Source of the DNA: Acidobacteriota bacterium
GTDB taxonomy: Bacteria > Acidobacteriota > Blastocatellia > Pyrinomonadales > Pyrinomonadaceae
Assembly (NCBI GenBank): GCA_019242475.1
Contig: JAFAVK010000094.1
Location: 1-64,000, forward strand
Direction: 5' to 3'
DNA: 64,000 bases
Position 1 is the stretch's first letter. Each line of letters starts with the position of its first letter. Below, piece after piece: positions 1 to 8,874 of this stretch. The notes beneath the pieces were generated by a model. That model was not told where the DNA came from and did not search any database. It was given only the letters and a program-made list of their open reading frames with translations. Position numbers and translations under genes: made by a program.

Positions 1-312
1 CATCAAGACCTGGTTGACGGTCAGGCGGTGCAGCCAGGTCGTGAACGCCGACTCGCCGCGGAAAGACCCGGCCTTCCGGTAGAGCTGGATGAAGACCTCT
101 TGAGCTAAGTCCTCCGCCTCGGCCGTGTTCGCCGTCATCCGCAGGCAGAGGGAGTAGACGCGCCGGGAGTGGCGCGCGTACAGCTCCTCAAACGCCGCCA
201 TGTCCCCGGATGACGCCGCCTGCGTCAGCTCGAAATCCGTGGCCCGTCTCGCAGCCGAGCCTGCTTCGCCCGTCGCCCCGACCTGCCAGAGAGGGATTGC
301 TGCTTCTGTCAT
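1..312 (-). CDS. ECF-type RNA polymerase sigma factor, N-terminal part
   Basis: The leftward frame starting at ATG 312-310 runs off the left edge; 104 codons are visible. It reads [19 protein letters not shown], then [15 protein letters not shown] and [14 protein letters not shown]-like text, which is region 2 (core binding and -10 recognition) of a sigma-70 family ECF factor. Region 4 lies outside the window. A GGAG seven bases upstream supports the start; the short variable tail before residue 30 is typical. Any anti-sigma partner would be to the left. The family call is firm; the regulon cannot be told. Confidence 0.88.
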   Translation of the reverse strand, partial: MTEAAIPLWQVGATGEAGSAARRATDFELTQAASSGDMAAFEELYARHSRRVYSLCLRMTANTAEAEDLAQEVFIQLYRKAGSFRGESAFTTWLHRLTVNQVLM

Positions 313-615
313 CTTTAAGCTCCAGGGTGGGGGATGCGCCCGCCGGGGCGTCCCTGCCTTCGCACCCTTCCGCGGGTTTTCGCGCCCGCTCTACGGAAAG
401 GTCAAACCACAAGGAGCAAGCCGGGTGCCACGAAGACGCGCCGCAAATACCTCTAAATTTCGAGGTTTAAAAGGGTTTTGGCCGGCACTTGAACCAAATA
501 AGTAGCCGACAGCCGAAAGCGTGTAGCTGCCCGCGCAGTCTTGAAGTAAAGAATTGTTGAGGGAGTCCCACGCAGGGGATGTGAGCGTACCTAACTTGGA
601 CGGTCAAACTGAATA

Positions 616-644
616 TTGACAGGGGCGGGGTTCCGGGCTAGACT
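616..644 (+). promoter_or_regulatory. sigma-70 promoter for a stand-alone RNA
   Basis: TTGACA (616-621), a 17-base spacer and TAGACT (639-644) make a near-consensus housekeeping promoter. No rightward protein gene follows for about 6 kb, and a terminator lies 160 bases downstream, so it seems to serve a short RNA. Confidence 0.7.
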
Positions 645-650
645 TCAAGG

Positions 651-842
651 ACTTGGACAACCCTTTCAGGAGGCTGTACACGCACAATCCCGCATACACT
701 GGGTGAAAGCGTGAGAAGAATCAAACACGAGATTCTCTACAGTATGAGGTAGCGTACGCACCTCCTCCGCAAAATTGGGTCGGGCTTCTGACCCAGCGAA
801 GCGCCCCGCACAAGCCTTTAGCGACCTGCGCGGGGCGATTTT
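651..842 (+). ncRNA. putative structured small RNA, about 190 nt
   Basis: The interval between the promoter at 616-644 and the terminator at 802-842 has no credible ORF but much self-complementarity. AGGAGG (668-673) pairs with CCTCCT (761-766), and the stem can continue through GTAC/GTAC. Inside this closing stem are a CACGC/GCGTG arm (679-713, with CCC/GGG within it) and an AGAATC/GATTCT arm (717-736). A TGGGTC/GACCCA hairpin (776-795) follows. The result is a junction plus two 3' hairpins. It lies between two leftward genes, so it is not a leader for either. It does not resemble 6S RNA end pairing, tmRNA or RNase P as far as I can see. The CCTCCT is anti-Shine-Dalgarno-like, which could matter for target binding. 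No family recognised. Confidence 0.5.
802..842 (+). terminator. intrinsic terminator of the small RNA
   Basis: An 8-bp GC stem (cgccccgc 802-809 with gcggggcg 830-837) is followed by ATTTTG on the plus strand. The minus strand lacks a T-run after the stem, so it ends rightward transcription. Confidence 0.7.
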
Positions 843-885
843 GTGTCTGCGCTCAATTTAACCCGCCCAAACACCCGCCGCAATT

Positions 886-2121
886 TCAGCGCACAAAGAT
901 CGGGTTCGAGATGATCCAGGGCTTTCCTTCCAGCAGACTCCCCAGTTGATCCAGGTAGACCTCGACGCGGTAGACGCCTTTCTGTCCGACGGCCAAGGAA
1001 GAGAGCGAGGAGTCTGGGACTTCGTGCACGACCTGCCCGTCTCGGTAGAAGACCGTCCGGGCCTGCACCGGCAACGTCACTTTCAGCCGCACCTCGCCGC
1101 CGGGCGGGAGCGTTATCTCGTCGCCCATGTCGGCCCGCCCCTGCGTGGACGCGTCGCGGGGGTCGGTCGCGGCCGTGAAGCGGAAGCCGGTCGGGTCGCC
1201 GAACACGTCGAAGGCCAGGTAGAAGTTTCCACGGCGGAGGGCCGCGAGCAGGTTCGACTCGTCGAGCGGCTCGTCCTTCCCGAAGAGGACGTGCGTGCGC
1301 ACGAGGCGGAAGCTACGCTCGTAGGGGTCGAGCTTAAAGTCTAGAGTCTTCTTCCCGTCCCGATCCTTCAGGGCGAAGCCGACGTTGGCGTGCGCGTCGT
1401 TGCCGGCGAAGGCGTAGGCGCGCCCCGTGCCCGAGGCGTTGTACCCATCCCAGCGGCGCAGGTTTTCGGCCGGCCGCTCGTAGAAGCGCGCGAAGAGCAG
1501 CTCGGGGCGGCTCCAGTATGACCAGAGGCCGTCGAAGAACATCGTCGCGTAGTTGATGCGCCTGGCGTTGGTGTAGAGGTTGTAGACTTCTACGCCGTCG
1601 AACCCGGACAGCGCGGGGTCGCGCGCCTGCTCGGGGTAGCCGACGACCGCGAGCCGCGACTCGGACTTGGCGCGCGTGACGAGTTCTTGCAGCGGAGGGT
1701 TCTGCGCGGGCGCCGCGACGCCCGGGGCGACGAAGAGGCGCCCGCCGTCGGACGCGACCAGCTCGCTGCCGCCGACGAAGAGGACGCCGTCGTGCAGACC
1801 GTTGAGCGTCGCGGCGGCGGTGTCGAGGCGAGGCTGTGGGTGCTCGGTCATTACGACGAAGGCGAGCCGCTCGGACTTCGCCGCGCGCACGATCTCTTCG
1901 AGCGTGCCCGGGCTGTGCCCGCCGAGGAAGGAGTGGACGTGGAAGACGCCCGCGTACTCCGTGAGCGGTTCCTCCTCGGGCGCCGCGGCCGCGCGCCCCG
2001 CGTTGAGCGCGTCAATCGCCGCGCCCAGCCGCCGCAGCCGGTAGCTCCTGTAGGCGAACGGCGCCTGCGAGAGCAGCACCAGCGCGAGCAGGGCGAGCGC
2101 GACTTTCTTCCGGCGCTTCAT
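886..2121 (-). CDS. membrane-anchored PHP-domain metal-dependent hydrolase
   Basis: 411 residues from ATG 2121 (the ORF track begins one codon earlier at TTG). An N-terminal basic stretch and hydrophobic segment (KKVALALLALVLLSQAPFAY) suggest a signal anchor, with the rest outside the cytoplasm. The PHP metal-site motifs are visible: FHVHSFLGGHS near residue 60, VMTEH near 93, and GNDAHAN near 240. PHP proteins hydrolyse phosphoesters with a trinuclear metal centre; the CehA/McbA branch is the nearest style. The C-terminal 120 residues look like a beta-rich module. The start overlaps the stop of the upstream Dabb gene as TGATG, so the two are coupled. The substrate is unknown. Confidence 0.75.
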   Translation of the reverse strand: MKRRKKVALALLALVLLSQAPFAYRSYRLRRLGAAIDALNAGRAAAAPEEEPLTEYAGVFHVHSFLGGHSPGTLEEIVRAAKSERLAFVVMTEHPQPRLDTAAATLNGLHDGVLFVGGSELVASDGGRLFVAPGVAAPAQNPPLQELVTRAKSESRLAVVGYPEQARDPALSGFDGVEVYNLYTNARRINYATMFFDGLWSYWSRPELLFARFYERPAENLRRWDGYNASGTGRAYAFAGNDAHANVGFALKDRDGKKTLDFKLDPYERSFRLVRTHVLFGKDEPLDESNLLAALRRGNFYLAFDVFGDPTGFRFTAATDPRDASTQGRADMGDEITLPPGGEVRLKVTLPVQARTVFYRDGQVVHEVPDSSLSSLAVGQKGVYRVEVYLDQLGSLLEGKPWIISNPIFVR

Positions 2122-2414
2122 CAATCGTCTTCGAAATCGACGGAGGCGACGTGCTCGCTGATGGTGCGGCCGAGTTGGGCGACCGCCTGGTGCTCGGGGT
2201 GCGCGTCGTAGGCTTCGAGGCCGGCGCGGTCTTGGAAGGTCGCGACGAGCCCCGTGTGGTAGGAGCGCGGGAGCTTGAGCACGTCGCGGCCGACGGCGAA
2301 GCTTTGAATCTCCGGGATGAGGCCGTCGAGGCGTCGCAGGCGCTCGACGTGCTCGCGCCGCTGCTCCTCGCTCACCTCGGGCTTGTACTTCCAGACGACG
2401 ATGTGTGTCAGCAT
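2121..2414 (-). CDS. Dabb-domain (dimeric alpha/beta barrel) stress-responsive protein
   Basis: 97 residues if it starts at the internal methionine MLTHIVVWKYKPEV, which matches the usual family N-terminus; the longer ORF start adds 20 residues that overlap the upstream gene. The order is strand (LTHIVVWKYK), helix (EQRREHVERLRRL), strand (IQSFAVGRDV), then the conserved YHTGLVATFQDRAGLEAYDAH segment. Dabb proteins form dimers with a central cleft; some are ligand binders or cyclases. It sits 11 bases after the decarboxylase stop and overlaps the PHP gene, so the three are probably one transcript. No catalytic role can be assigned. Confidence 0.78.
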   Translation of the reverse strand: MLTHIVVWKYKPEVSEEQRREHVERLRRLDGLIPEIQSFAVGRDVLKLPRSYHTGLVATFQDRAGLEAYDAHPEHQAVAQLGRTISEHVASVDFEDD

Positions 2415-2425
2415 TCTTTTCGGCC

Positions 2426-3874
2426 TCAACCTTCGTTCGAGATGTCGGACAGCTTCTCGTTGAGCAGCTCCCACGCGCGGCGGACGTGTGACTCGTTCGT
2501 GCGTATGTTGCCGACGGCGAGGCGGAGGGTGAAGGCGCCGTGCAATTTCGTGTGGGAGAGGAAGATTTCGCCCGTGGCGTTGACGGCCGTCATCAGCCGC
2601 TCGTTGAGCGCGTCGAGGCGCGCGGCGCGTGCCCCGTCCGTCTCACCTTCTACGGACGGACGCGCGCGGAAGCAGACGACGCTCAAAGGCACGGGCGCGA
2701 GCAGCTCCCAGTCGGGCGAAGCTTCGACCCAGCCGGCGAAGAGGCGCGCGAGCCGGCAGTGCTCACGGATGAGCGCGGCCAGACCCTCGTGGCCGAAGTA
2801 GCGGAGGATCATCCAGAGCTTGAGCGAGCGGAAGCGGCGGCCGAGCTGCACGCCGTAGTCGGAGCCGTTGCGCACGGCGTCCTGCTCGGGCGTGCGCAGG
2901 TACTCGGGCGTGAGCGCGAACGCGCGGCGCAGAACGTCGAGCCGGCGGCTGTAGAGCGCCGAGAGGTCGAACGGCGTGAACAGCCACTTGTGCGGGTTTG
3001 TGACCAGGGAGTCGGCGCGCTCGCAGCCTTCGAGCACGCGGCGCAACTCCGGCACGACCGCCGCCGAGCCCGCGTAGGCCGCGTCAACGTGGAGCCACAG
3101 CCCTTCGCGCTCGCACACGTCGGCTATCGCGGGCACGGGGTCGATGCTCGTCGTAGAGGTCGTGCCGACGGTCGCGACGACGCAGAAGGGGAGCATGCCG
3201 GCCCGCCTGTCTTCTTCAATAAGGTGCTTGAGCGCGGCGGCGTCCATGCGGAACGACGCGTCGGCCGGCACCTTGACCAGCGAGCGCTGTCCGAGCCCAA
3301 GCGCGATGAGCGACTTCTCGACCGAAGAGTGCGCCTGCTCCGAGGCGTAGAGCCTGAGCAGCGGCAAGTCCGCCCGCCCGCTCATCCCGTCCTCGCGCAC
3401 GTGCAGATTCAAAGCCTCGCGCGCGGCGGCGACCGCGTGCATCGTCGCCACCGAGGCCGTGTCGTAGATGACGCCGCCGAACTCTGCGGGCAGCCCCATC
3501 AACTGCCGCAGCCAGTCGAGCGCCACCTCTTCAAGCTCGGTCGAGGCGGGCGACGTGCGCCACAGCATCGCCTTCGCGTCGAAGGCCGCCGAGAGCATCT
3601 CGCCCAAAATCCCCGGCGCGGAGGCGGACGTGGCGAAGTACGCGAAGAAGGAAGGGTGGTTCCAGTGCGTGACCGCAGGGACGACGAAGCGCTCGAAGTC
3701 TTCGAGTATCTCCGACATCGGCTGGCCGCGCTCGGGCGGGGAGGTGGGGAGTTGAGAGCGGAGCTGTCCGGGCTCGACCTGCGCGAGCACGGGGTAGTCC
3801 TCCGGGCGCGCGAGGTAGCCTGCGATCCAATCGACGACCTCGTGCCCGAAACGCCGGAACTCCTCCGGGCTCAT
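2426..3874 (-). CDS. PLP-dependent aromatic-L-amino-acid decarboxylase family protein
   Basis: 482 residues from ATG 3874, chosen because GGAGG lies eight bases upstream; a GTG at 3913 would add 13 residues. The N-terminus MSPEEFRRFGHEVVDWIAGYL and HWNHPSFFAYFATSASAPGILGE-type region are typical of group II decarboxylases (AADC, tyrosine/tryptophan decarboxylase). LHVDAAYAGSA carries the cofactor-binding Asp and the PHKW motif the lysine that holds PLP. Length fits. The family decarboxylates Phe, Tyr, Trp or Dopa to amines, or acts as an aldehyde synthase; substrate cannot be fixed from sequence alone. It lies 51 bases after the DUF3857 gene and probably shares its transcript. Confidence 0.85.
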   Translation of the reverse strand: MSPEEFRRFGHEVVDWIAGYLARPEDYPVLAQVEPGQLRSQLPTSPPERGQPMSEILEDFERFVVPAVTHWNHPSFFAYFATSASAPGILGEMLSAAFDAKAMLWRTSPASTELEEVALDWLRQLMGLPAEFGGVIYDTASVATMHAVAAAREALNLHVREDGMSGRADLPLLRLYASEQAHSSVEKSLIALGLGQRSLVKVPADASFRMDAAALKHLIEEDRRAGMLPFCVVATVGTTSTTSIDPVPAIADVCEREGLWLHVDAAYAGSAAVVPELRRVLEGCERADSLVTNPHKWLFTPFDLSALYSRRLDVLRRAFALTPEYLRTPEQDAVRNGSDYGVQLGRRFRSLKLWMILRYFGHEGLAALIREHCRLARLFAGWVEASPDWELLAPVPLSVVCFRARPSVEGETDGARAARLDALNERLMTAVNATGEIFLSHTKLHGAFTLRLAVGNIRTNESHVRRAWELLNEKLSDISNEG

Positions 3875-3925
3875 GTCGCCCGCCTCCTTCGTGCCTGCCT
3901 TCTCGTCTTTCACAGTCTCGTCCCT

Positions 3926-6238
3926 CTAGGTCGCCGAGGCCGCCTCGGCCGCGGGGCTGAAGTAGAAGTCGTGGGTCGCGCGGCAGCCGTCGCACTTGAC
4001 GTGGACGACGACGAGGCGCCGGCCGTCGTAGACGAGCCCCTGGCGCGAGGCGACGCCGCACGCGCGGCGGCCGCAGCCGGGGCACTCGAAGCCCGCGACG
4101 TAGCCCCCGATGTCCGACTCCGCGCCGAGCCCGATGGCCGTCTCGGGCAGCGCGCCGGGCAGCCTGCGCGCGACGGCGTACGTCTCCGCCAGGCGCGTGT
4201 AGCGCCTCCTCCTCTTCAAGACGTAGAGGACGAACAGGCCGGCGCCAACGAGGAGGAGCAGGTATAAGACGACGAGCGCGGGGCTGAGGAGGGAGCCGGG
4301 TGAGATGGGCGGCCCCTGCTTCAGCTCGTAGGTCGAAATGTCGAGCGCCTTGTCTAACGTCGCGAGGTGCTCTTCGACCTTCTCGACCGGCACCGCGTCC
4401 TGCTTCGTGACCAGGGCATAGCGCAGTCGCACGACGTTGCCGTCCGCCTCCGCGTGCTCCGTGAAACTGAGCGCGTCGTCCTCGGCGGAACGCTCCCCCG
4501 TCCAGACCCACTGCGGGTACGGCAGTCGAATCTCCGTCAGTTGCTCGACGTTGGAGGGAAAATTGACCAGCAGCGGGGACGTGCGGCGCGTGGTGTCCGG
4601 CTTGCCCAGCTCGTTGCCGAAGTAGAGCGCGGCGAACTCGTGCCTCGACTCCTTCCAGAAGTCGGGGATGGTGTAGCGCTCGACGAGCGTGATCACGTCG
4701 GCCCGCTCGTCGTCCGAGACCTCGGGCAGCCCTTCCTGCCGGATGGAGGGCTCGCGGTCGGCGTAGAAGTTGACGTACTCCTTGCCCATGTCCTCGCGCG
4801 TCTGGCCCGCCAGGCGGTAGCGCGTCGCGTCGGCGTCCTCCCCGCGAAAGGTGGTCGTCACGGTGAGGCGGACGGGCGCGTCGAAGCTCGCGACCTCGAA
4901 GAGTTCGCGCACGGTGACGGTCGGCCCGTCGGGTTTCGTGAGGGGGATTTCGACGAGCGACTGCGTGTCGGGGCTGACGACGAGCGCGCGCTCGTACTCG
5001 GGCGTCGGGGCGTCGGCGAGCGTGCCGCGCTGGTAGGAGATGGTCGGGTCGATCCAGAAAGTCTGGCCGCCCAGCTCGGCGCGGACGATGACGTGGTCGA
5101 AGGCGTAGGGCGTGGGCTGCCATTCGTCGAGCGTGTGGCGCAGGTCGGTGTTGACGAGCGCGGGGCGCGCAAGAATGCCAAGCTCGTTCAGCATCGTCGC
5201 GAGCAGCAGCGTCTTGTCCTTGCAGTCGCCGAAGCGCCGCTCGAAGACCTTCGAGGGCCTGGTCGGCGTGTGCGAGTAAGTCCCCAGCTCGATGCCGAGG
5301 TAGCGCACGTCGTCCTGCACGAAGCGGCGCGCGGCCAGCAGCCTTTCTTCCGGGCTCGGGAGCCTTCGCCACTCTTCGACCTGCGCCCTGAGCGCGGGCG
5401 AAAGCTCGCCCGTCTCGTAGAGCGGCGCGGCCCAGCGCGCCACGTCGGCCCAGGTCTCGAACTCGCTGAGCTGCACGGAGGGGGTCGGGTCGTACCAGGA
5501 GGGCGTCGCGTCTTCGTAATCGACGCCGGGCGAGTTGCGGCGCTCCCAGACGTACTCGACCTCGTCGGCCCCCTGTGTGACCGTGGGCTGAAGGTCGGTC
5601 TGCTGCGGGCGGACGAAGAGCCTGCGCGCGGCAGGCCACAGGAGGCGCGCGCGCAGGAGCGCGACCGTGTCCGTGTGCGCGAGGCTGAACGTGTCGGCGA
5701 AGCGGCCCGCGAGCACGGGGTTGTCGCCGTTGACCGAGTAGGCGTAGTCGATGACGTCGCCGGGGCGCACGTCGTTGATGACGACGACGGCCGAGAGCGT
5801 GCCGTTGAAGAGCCGCTCGTCCAGCTCCTGCTCGCGCTGGACGACCTTGATCTCCGAGGGGCGCAGGGCGTTGATGGTCTGCCCGCCGCGGACGACGTTG
5901 ACGTGGTGGATGACGAGCGTCTGGTAGGAGGGCTCGAAGTCGAGCTGGAGCTGCGAGACGCGCTCGACCGCGGCCGAGGTCGTCACCTGCTGGACGAGGT
6001 GGTTGTAGCTCTCCGAGCCCGCGGCGGTGACGCGCACCTGCCGGTCGTCGAGCATGCAGCGCAGGCCGTCCTCGGGCTGGTTCTTCTCGGCGTCGGCGGG
6101 CGGCGCGACCGTCTGCACCCAGGCGGGCGGCGGCTGCACTTTGAAGTCGGGCTTGGCCGCGGCGGCGGGGCACGCGAGCGCAAGCAGGAGCGCGGCCCAC
6201 AGCAGGGCGCGGCGGCGTGTAGGGAAGAGGCGGGTCAT
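3926..6238 (-). CDS. secreted DUF3857/transglutaminase-like protein with C-terminal membrane segment
   Basis: 770 residues from ATG 6238; the ORF track extends 134 residues upstream through non-coding-looking text. A signal peptide (LLWAALLLALACPAAAA) is followed by a DUF3857 region, then a transglutaminase fold with Cys in RFGDCKDKTLLLA, His in YAFDHVIV and Asp in FWIDPTIS. After a beta-rich DUF3858-like part there is one transmembrane helix (ALVVLYLLLLVGAGLFVLYVL) and then an unusual tail with two zinc-ribbon-like pairs, CPGCGRRACG and HVKCDGCRATHDF. The bulk is likely periplasmic with a cytoplasmic ribbon. Such proteins may cross-link or cleave peptides; the substrate is unknown. Confidence 0.82.
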   Translation of the reverse strand: MTRLFPTRRRALLWAALLLALACPAAAAKPDFKVQPPPAWVQTVAPPADAEKNQPEDGLRCMLDDRQVRVTAAGSESYNHLVQQVTTSAAVERVSQLQLDFEPSYQTLVIHHVNVVRGGQTINALRPSEIKVVQREQELDERLFNGTLSAVVVINDVRPGDVIDYAYSVNGDNPVLAGRFADTFSLAHTDTVALLRARLLWPAARRLFVRPQQTDLQPTVTQGADEVEYVWERRNSPGVDYEDATPSWYDPTPSVQLSEFETWADVARWAAPLYETGELSPALRAQVEEWRRLPSPEERLLAARRFVQDDVRYLGIELGTYSHTPTRPSKVFERRFGDCKDKTLLLATMLNELGILARPALVNTDLRHTLDEWQPTPYAFDHVIVRAELGGQTFWIDPTISYQRGTLADAPTPEYERALVVSPDTQSLVEIPLTKPDGPTVTVRELFEVASFDAPVRLTVTTTFRGEDADATRYRLAGQTREDMGKEYVNFYADREPSIRQEGLPEVSDDERADVITLVERYTIPDFWKESRHEFAALYFGNELGKPDTTRRTSPLLVNFPSNVEQLTEIRLPYPQWVWTGERSAEDDALSFTEHAEADGNVVRLRYALVTKQDAVPVEKVEEHLATLDKALDISTYELKQGPPISPGSLLSPALVVLYLLLLVGAGLFVLYVLKRRRRYTRLAETYAVARRLPGALPETAIGLGAESDIGGYVAGFECPGCGRRACGVASRQGLVYDGRRLVVVHVKCDGCRATHDFYFSPAAEAASAT

Positions 6239-6317
6239 CTGCTTAAATTGCGTAAAGGAGTTCTCGAAGTTTCCCGGCCGGGCGAACGGGGCGAGCGGCG
6301 CCGAGTGCCGCGCGACG

Positions 6318-6346
6318 ATTCTACAGAGTACGGGGCGCCGCGTCAC
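6318..6346 (-). promoter_or_regulatory. likely promoter of the leftward DUF3857 operon
   Basis: On the minus strand GTGACG, a 17-base spacer and TAGAAT lie about 80 bases before the ATG at 6238. The match is fair in -35 and good in -10. Confidence 0.45.
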
Positions 6347-6425
6347 GGCCGGCGCGGCGCTTCGAGGACGGGGCACGGCCGCGGCCCGGTCATAAGTTTG
6401 GCGGCAAAAAGGTGGACGATTGCAC

Positions 6426-6453
6426 TCGACACCGGGCGGTAAAACTGTATAAT
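6426..6453 (+). promoter_or_regulatory. likely promoter of the liv operon
   Basis: TCGACA (6426-6431), a 16-base spacer and a perfect TATAAT (6448-6453) lie about 200 bases before the binding-protein ATG. The resulting 5' leader of about 200 nt has no clear ORF; it holds a GC-rich stretch that could fold, but no riboswitch was recognised. Confidence 0.5.
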
Positions 6454-6660
6454 GCGCGACGTAAGCCAGACATACTCTGTTTCTGCGGGAGCTAGGCTGC
6501 GCACTCGGCTCGCGGTGATGACACCAGAATCCGACCGCCCGTTGGCGCCGGCGAGGATTTGCAGGGGCCTTCCCCCGCAGGGCCGCGCGCAGCCTCCGGG
6601 CACCCCCCAGTGTGCGAGTCCCGCCACACCGATTCAACACAGAAACTAAGCGAGGTGAAA

Positions 6661-7938
6661 ATGAAGCGCACCTTAATCACACTCGGATTGGCGACACTGC
6701 TCGCGGCCTCCTTCGCCTGCGAGCGGCGCGGCGGCGACAACGGCACGGCCGACAACGGCGGCCCCATCAAGGTCGGCATCTACGGCGACCTCTCGGGCCA
6801 GACTTCGAGCTTCGGCCAGTCAACCAAGAACGGCGCCCTGATGGCGATTGACGAGATCAACGCCGCCGGCGGCATCAACGGCCGCAAGGTCGAGTACGTG
6901 ATGGAGGACGACCAGGGGCAGCCGCAGCAGGCGAGCACCGTCGTCACCAAACTTATCAACCAGGACAAGGTCGCCGCCATCATCGGCGAGGTGGCTTCGA
7001 GCAACAGCCTCGCCGCCGCCCCCAAGGCGCAGGAGGCGAAGGTGCCGATGATCACGCCCTCCTCGACCAACCCGAAGGTGACGCAGGTCGGCGACTACAT
7101 CTTCCGCGTCTGCTTCACCGACGACTTCCAGGGCGCGGTCGCCGCCAAGTTTGCCACGAACACCCTGCACGCCAAGAAGGCGGCCGTCCTCGGCGACTTC
7201 AACTCCGACTACTCGAAGGGCATGACGCAGTACTTCGTGCAGGAGTTCACCGGCGCGGGCGGCCAGATCGTCGCGCAGCAGTCCTACACGCAGACCGACG
7301 CCGACTTCAAGGGGCAGCTCACGAACATCCGCGCGACCAGCCCGGACGTGATCTTCGTCCCCGGCTACTACGGGCAGGTCGGCGTCATCGCCAAGCAGGC
7401 GAAGGAACTGGGCATCACGGCCCCGCTCCTGGGCGGCGACGGCTGGGACTCGCCGAAGCTCTTCGAGCTGGGCGGCGCGGCGCTCGACGGCAACTACATG
7501 GTCAACCACTACTCGGTTGATGACCCGAGCCCGGCCGTCCAAAAGTTCGTCGCCGCCTACAAGGCGAAGTACGGCATCGTCCCCGACGCCATCGCCGCGC
7601 TCGGCTACGACGCGATGAACGTCCTGGCCGACGCCGTCAAGCGCGCGGGCACGACCGACAGTGCCAAGCTCCGCGACGCCATCGCGGCGACGAAGGGCTT
7701 CGGCGGCGTCACCGGCTCGATCAGCCTCAACGCCAGCCGCGACGCGGTCAAGCCCGCGGTCGTCTTCGAGCTGAAGGACAAGAAGCTGGTCTACAAGGAG
7801 ACCATCCAGCCCTCGGGCGGCGCGGGCGCCGCCCCGGCCGCCTCGCCGGCGGCCGCGGCCTCGACGGCGGGCGCCTCCTCGCCGGGCACGAACGCGAACG
7901 CCCCGGCGAACACGAACACGAACGCGGCCGCCAAGTAG
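6661..7938 (+). CDS. branched-chain amino acid ABC transporter substrate-binding protein
   Basis: 425 residues from ATG 6661 with GAGGTG just upstream; the longer ORF start is not supported. The N-terminus MKRTLITLGLATLLAASFAC looks like a lipoprotein signal with Cys 20, though its lipobox is imperfect. The mature part is a type I periplasmic binding fold: IKVGIYGDLSGQTSSFGQS, MAIDEINAAGGINGRKVEYV, and GGDGWDSPKLF in the ligand cleft. The tail is Ala/Pro/Ser/Asn/Thr-rich and may be a disordered tether. First gene of the liv set, 16 bases before livH. Ligand could be Leu/Ile/Val or another small amino acid or amide. Confidence 0.9.
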   Translation: MKRTLITLGLATLLAASFACERRGGDNGTADNGGPIKVGIYGDLSGQTSSFGQSTKNGALMAIDEINAAGGINGRKVEYVMEDDQGQPQQASTVVTKLINQDKVAAIIGEVASSNSLAAAPKAQEAKVPMITPSSTNPKVTQVGDYIFRVCFTDDFQGAVAAKFATNTLHAKKAAVLGDFNSDYSKGMTQYFVQEFTGAGGQIVAQQSYTQTDADFKGQLTNIRATSPDVIFVPGYYGQVGVIAKQAKELGITAPLLGGDGWDSPKLFELGGAALDGNYMVNHYSVDDPSPAVQKFVAAYKAKYGIVPDAIAALGYDAMNVLADAVKRAGTTDSAKLRDAIAATKGFGGVTGSISLNASRDAVKPAVVFELKDKKLVYKETIQPSGGAGAAPAASPAAAASTAGASSPGTNANAPANTNTNAAAK

Positions 7939-7954
7939 GCGGAGAGAGAAGGGG

Positions 7955-8872
7955 ATGGACACCTTCGTTCAGCAGCTCATCAACGGCCTGACCGTCGGCT
8001 CGATCTACGCGCTCATCGCGCTCGGATACACGATGGTCTACGGCATCCTGCGCCTCATCAACTTCGCGCACGGCGACATCTACATGCTCGGCGCCTACGC
8101 CGGCTACTTCATCGCGCGCTGGCTCGGCTTCGCGGGCGAGCCGTCGGTCGCCGGGCTCGCCGTCGTGCTCGTCGGCTCGATGCTCGCGGCCGCCCTGCTC
8201 GGGATGGCGATTGAACGTTTCGCCTACCGCCCCGTGCGCAAGTACGCGCGCATGACGACGCTCATCACGGCCATCGGCATGTCGCTCCTGCTGGAGAACC
8301 TGAGCGTCGTCATCTTCGAGGGGACGCCGCGCGCCTTCCCGGAGCTGCTGCACAACTCGACCTATCGCCTCTTCGGCAACGCCGCCATCTCGAAGACGCA
8401 GCTTTTGATCTTCGGCGTCTCCATCATCCTGATGCTGCTGTTGCAGTGGATCGTCTACCGGACGAAGGTCGGCACGGCGATGCGGGCCGTCTCGTTCAAC
8501 CTCAACTCGGCGAAGCTGATGGGCATCAACACCGACGCCATCATCGTCTTCACCTTCGCGCTCGGCTCGGCCCTGGCCGCGGCCGGCGGCGTCCTGACCG
8601 CGCAGTACAACCCGACCATCTACCCCCTGATGGGCATCATCACGGGCCTGAAGGCGTTCGTCGCGGCCGTGCTCGGCGGCATCGGCAACATCCCCGGCGC
8701 GGTGCTCGGCGGGCTGCTCATCGGCGCGGCCGAGACCTTCGTCGTCGGCTACGGCCAGCTCGTCGGCATCCCCTCGACGTACCGCGACGCCGTCGCCTTC
8801 GCCATCCTGATTCTCGTCCTCCTCTTCCGCCCCGCCGGCCTGCTCGGCACGACGGTGCAGGAGAAAGTGTAG
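7955..8872 (+). CDS. livH: branched-chain amino acid ABC transporter permease LivH
   Basis: 305 residues, about eight hydrophobic segments. MDTFVQQLINGLTVGSIYALIALGYTMVYG and RLINFAHGDIYMLGAYAGY are the family hallmarks; the cytoplasmic coupling region with GTAMRAVSFN and MGINTD is in place. It forms the membrane channel with LivM. A palindromic repeat starts two bases after its stop, before livM, so the operon is split by a hairpin at this point. Confidence 0.93.
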   Translation: MDTFVQQLINGLTVGSIYALIALGYTMVYGILRLINFAHGDIYMLGAYAGYFIARWLGFAGEPSVAGLAVVLVGSMLAAALLGMAIERFAYRPVRKYARMTTLITAIGMSLLLENLSVVIFEGTPRAFPELLHNSTYRLFGNAAISKTQLLIFGVSIILMLLLQWIVYRTKVGTAMRAVSFNLNSAKLMGINTDAIIVFTFALGSALAAAGGVLTAQYNPTIYPLMGIITGLKAFVAAVLGGIGNIPGAVLGGLLIGAAETFVVGYGQLVGIPSTYRDAVAFAILILVLLFRPAGLLGTTVQEKV

Positions 8873-8874
8873 GG

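Noticed and set aside
651-842. 6S RNA, tmRNA or RNase P as identity of the small RNA
   Set aside because: The 5' and 3' ends do not pair as in 6S RNA, there is no tRNA-like end or tag frame, and no RNase P core motif was seen.
2540-4267. Long plus-strand ORFs opposite the decarboxylase and DUF3857 genes (also 3531-6200, 4367-6442)
   Set aside because: Arg/Ala-rich shadow frames of GC-rich genes without domain motifs or ribosome sites.
6559-6660. Upstream extension of the first binding protein to 6559
   Set aside because: The signal peptide and ribosome site place the start at 6661; the extension is leader sequence.
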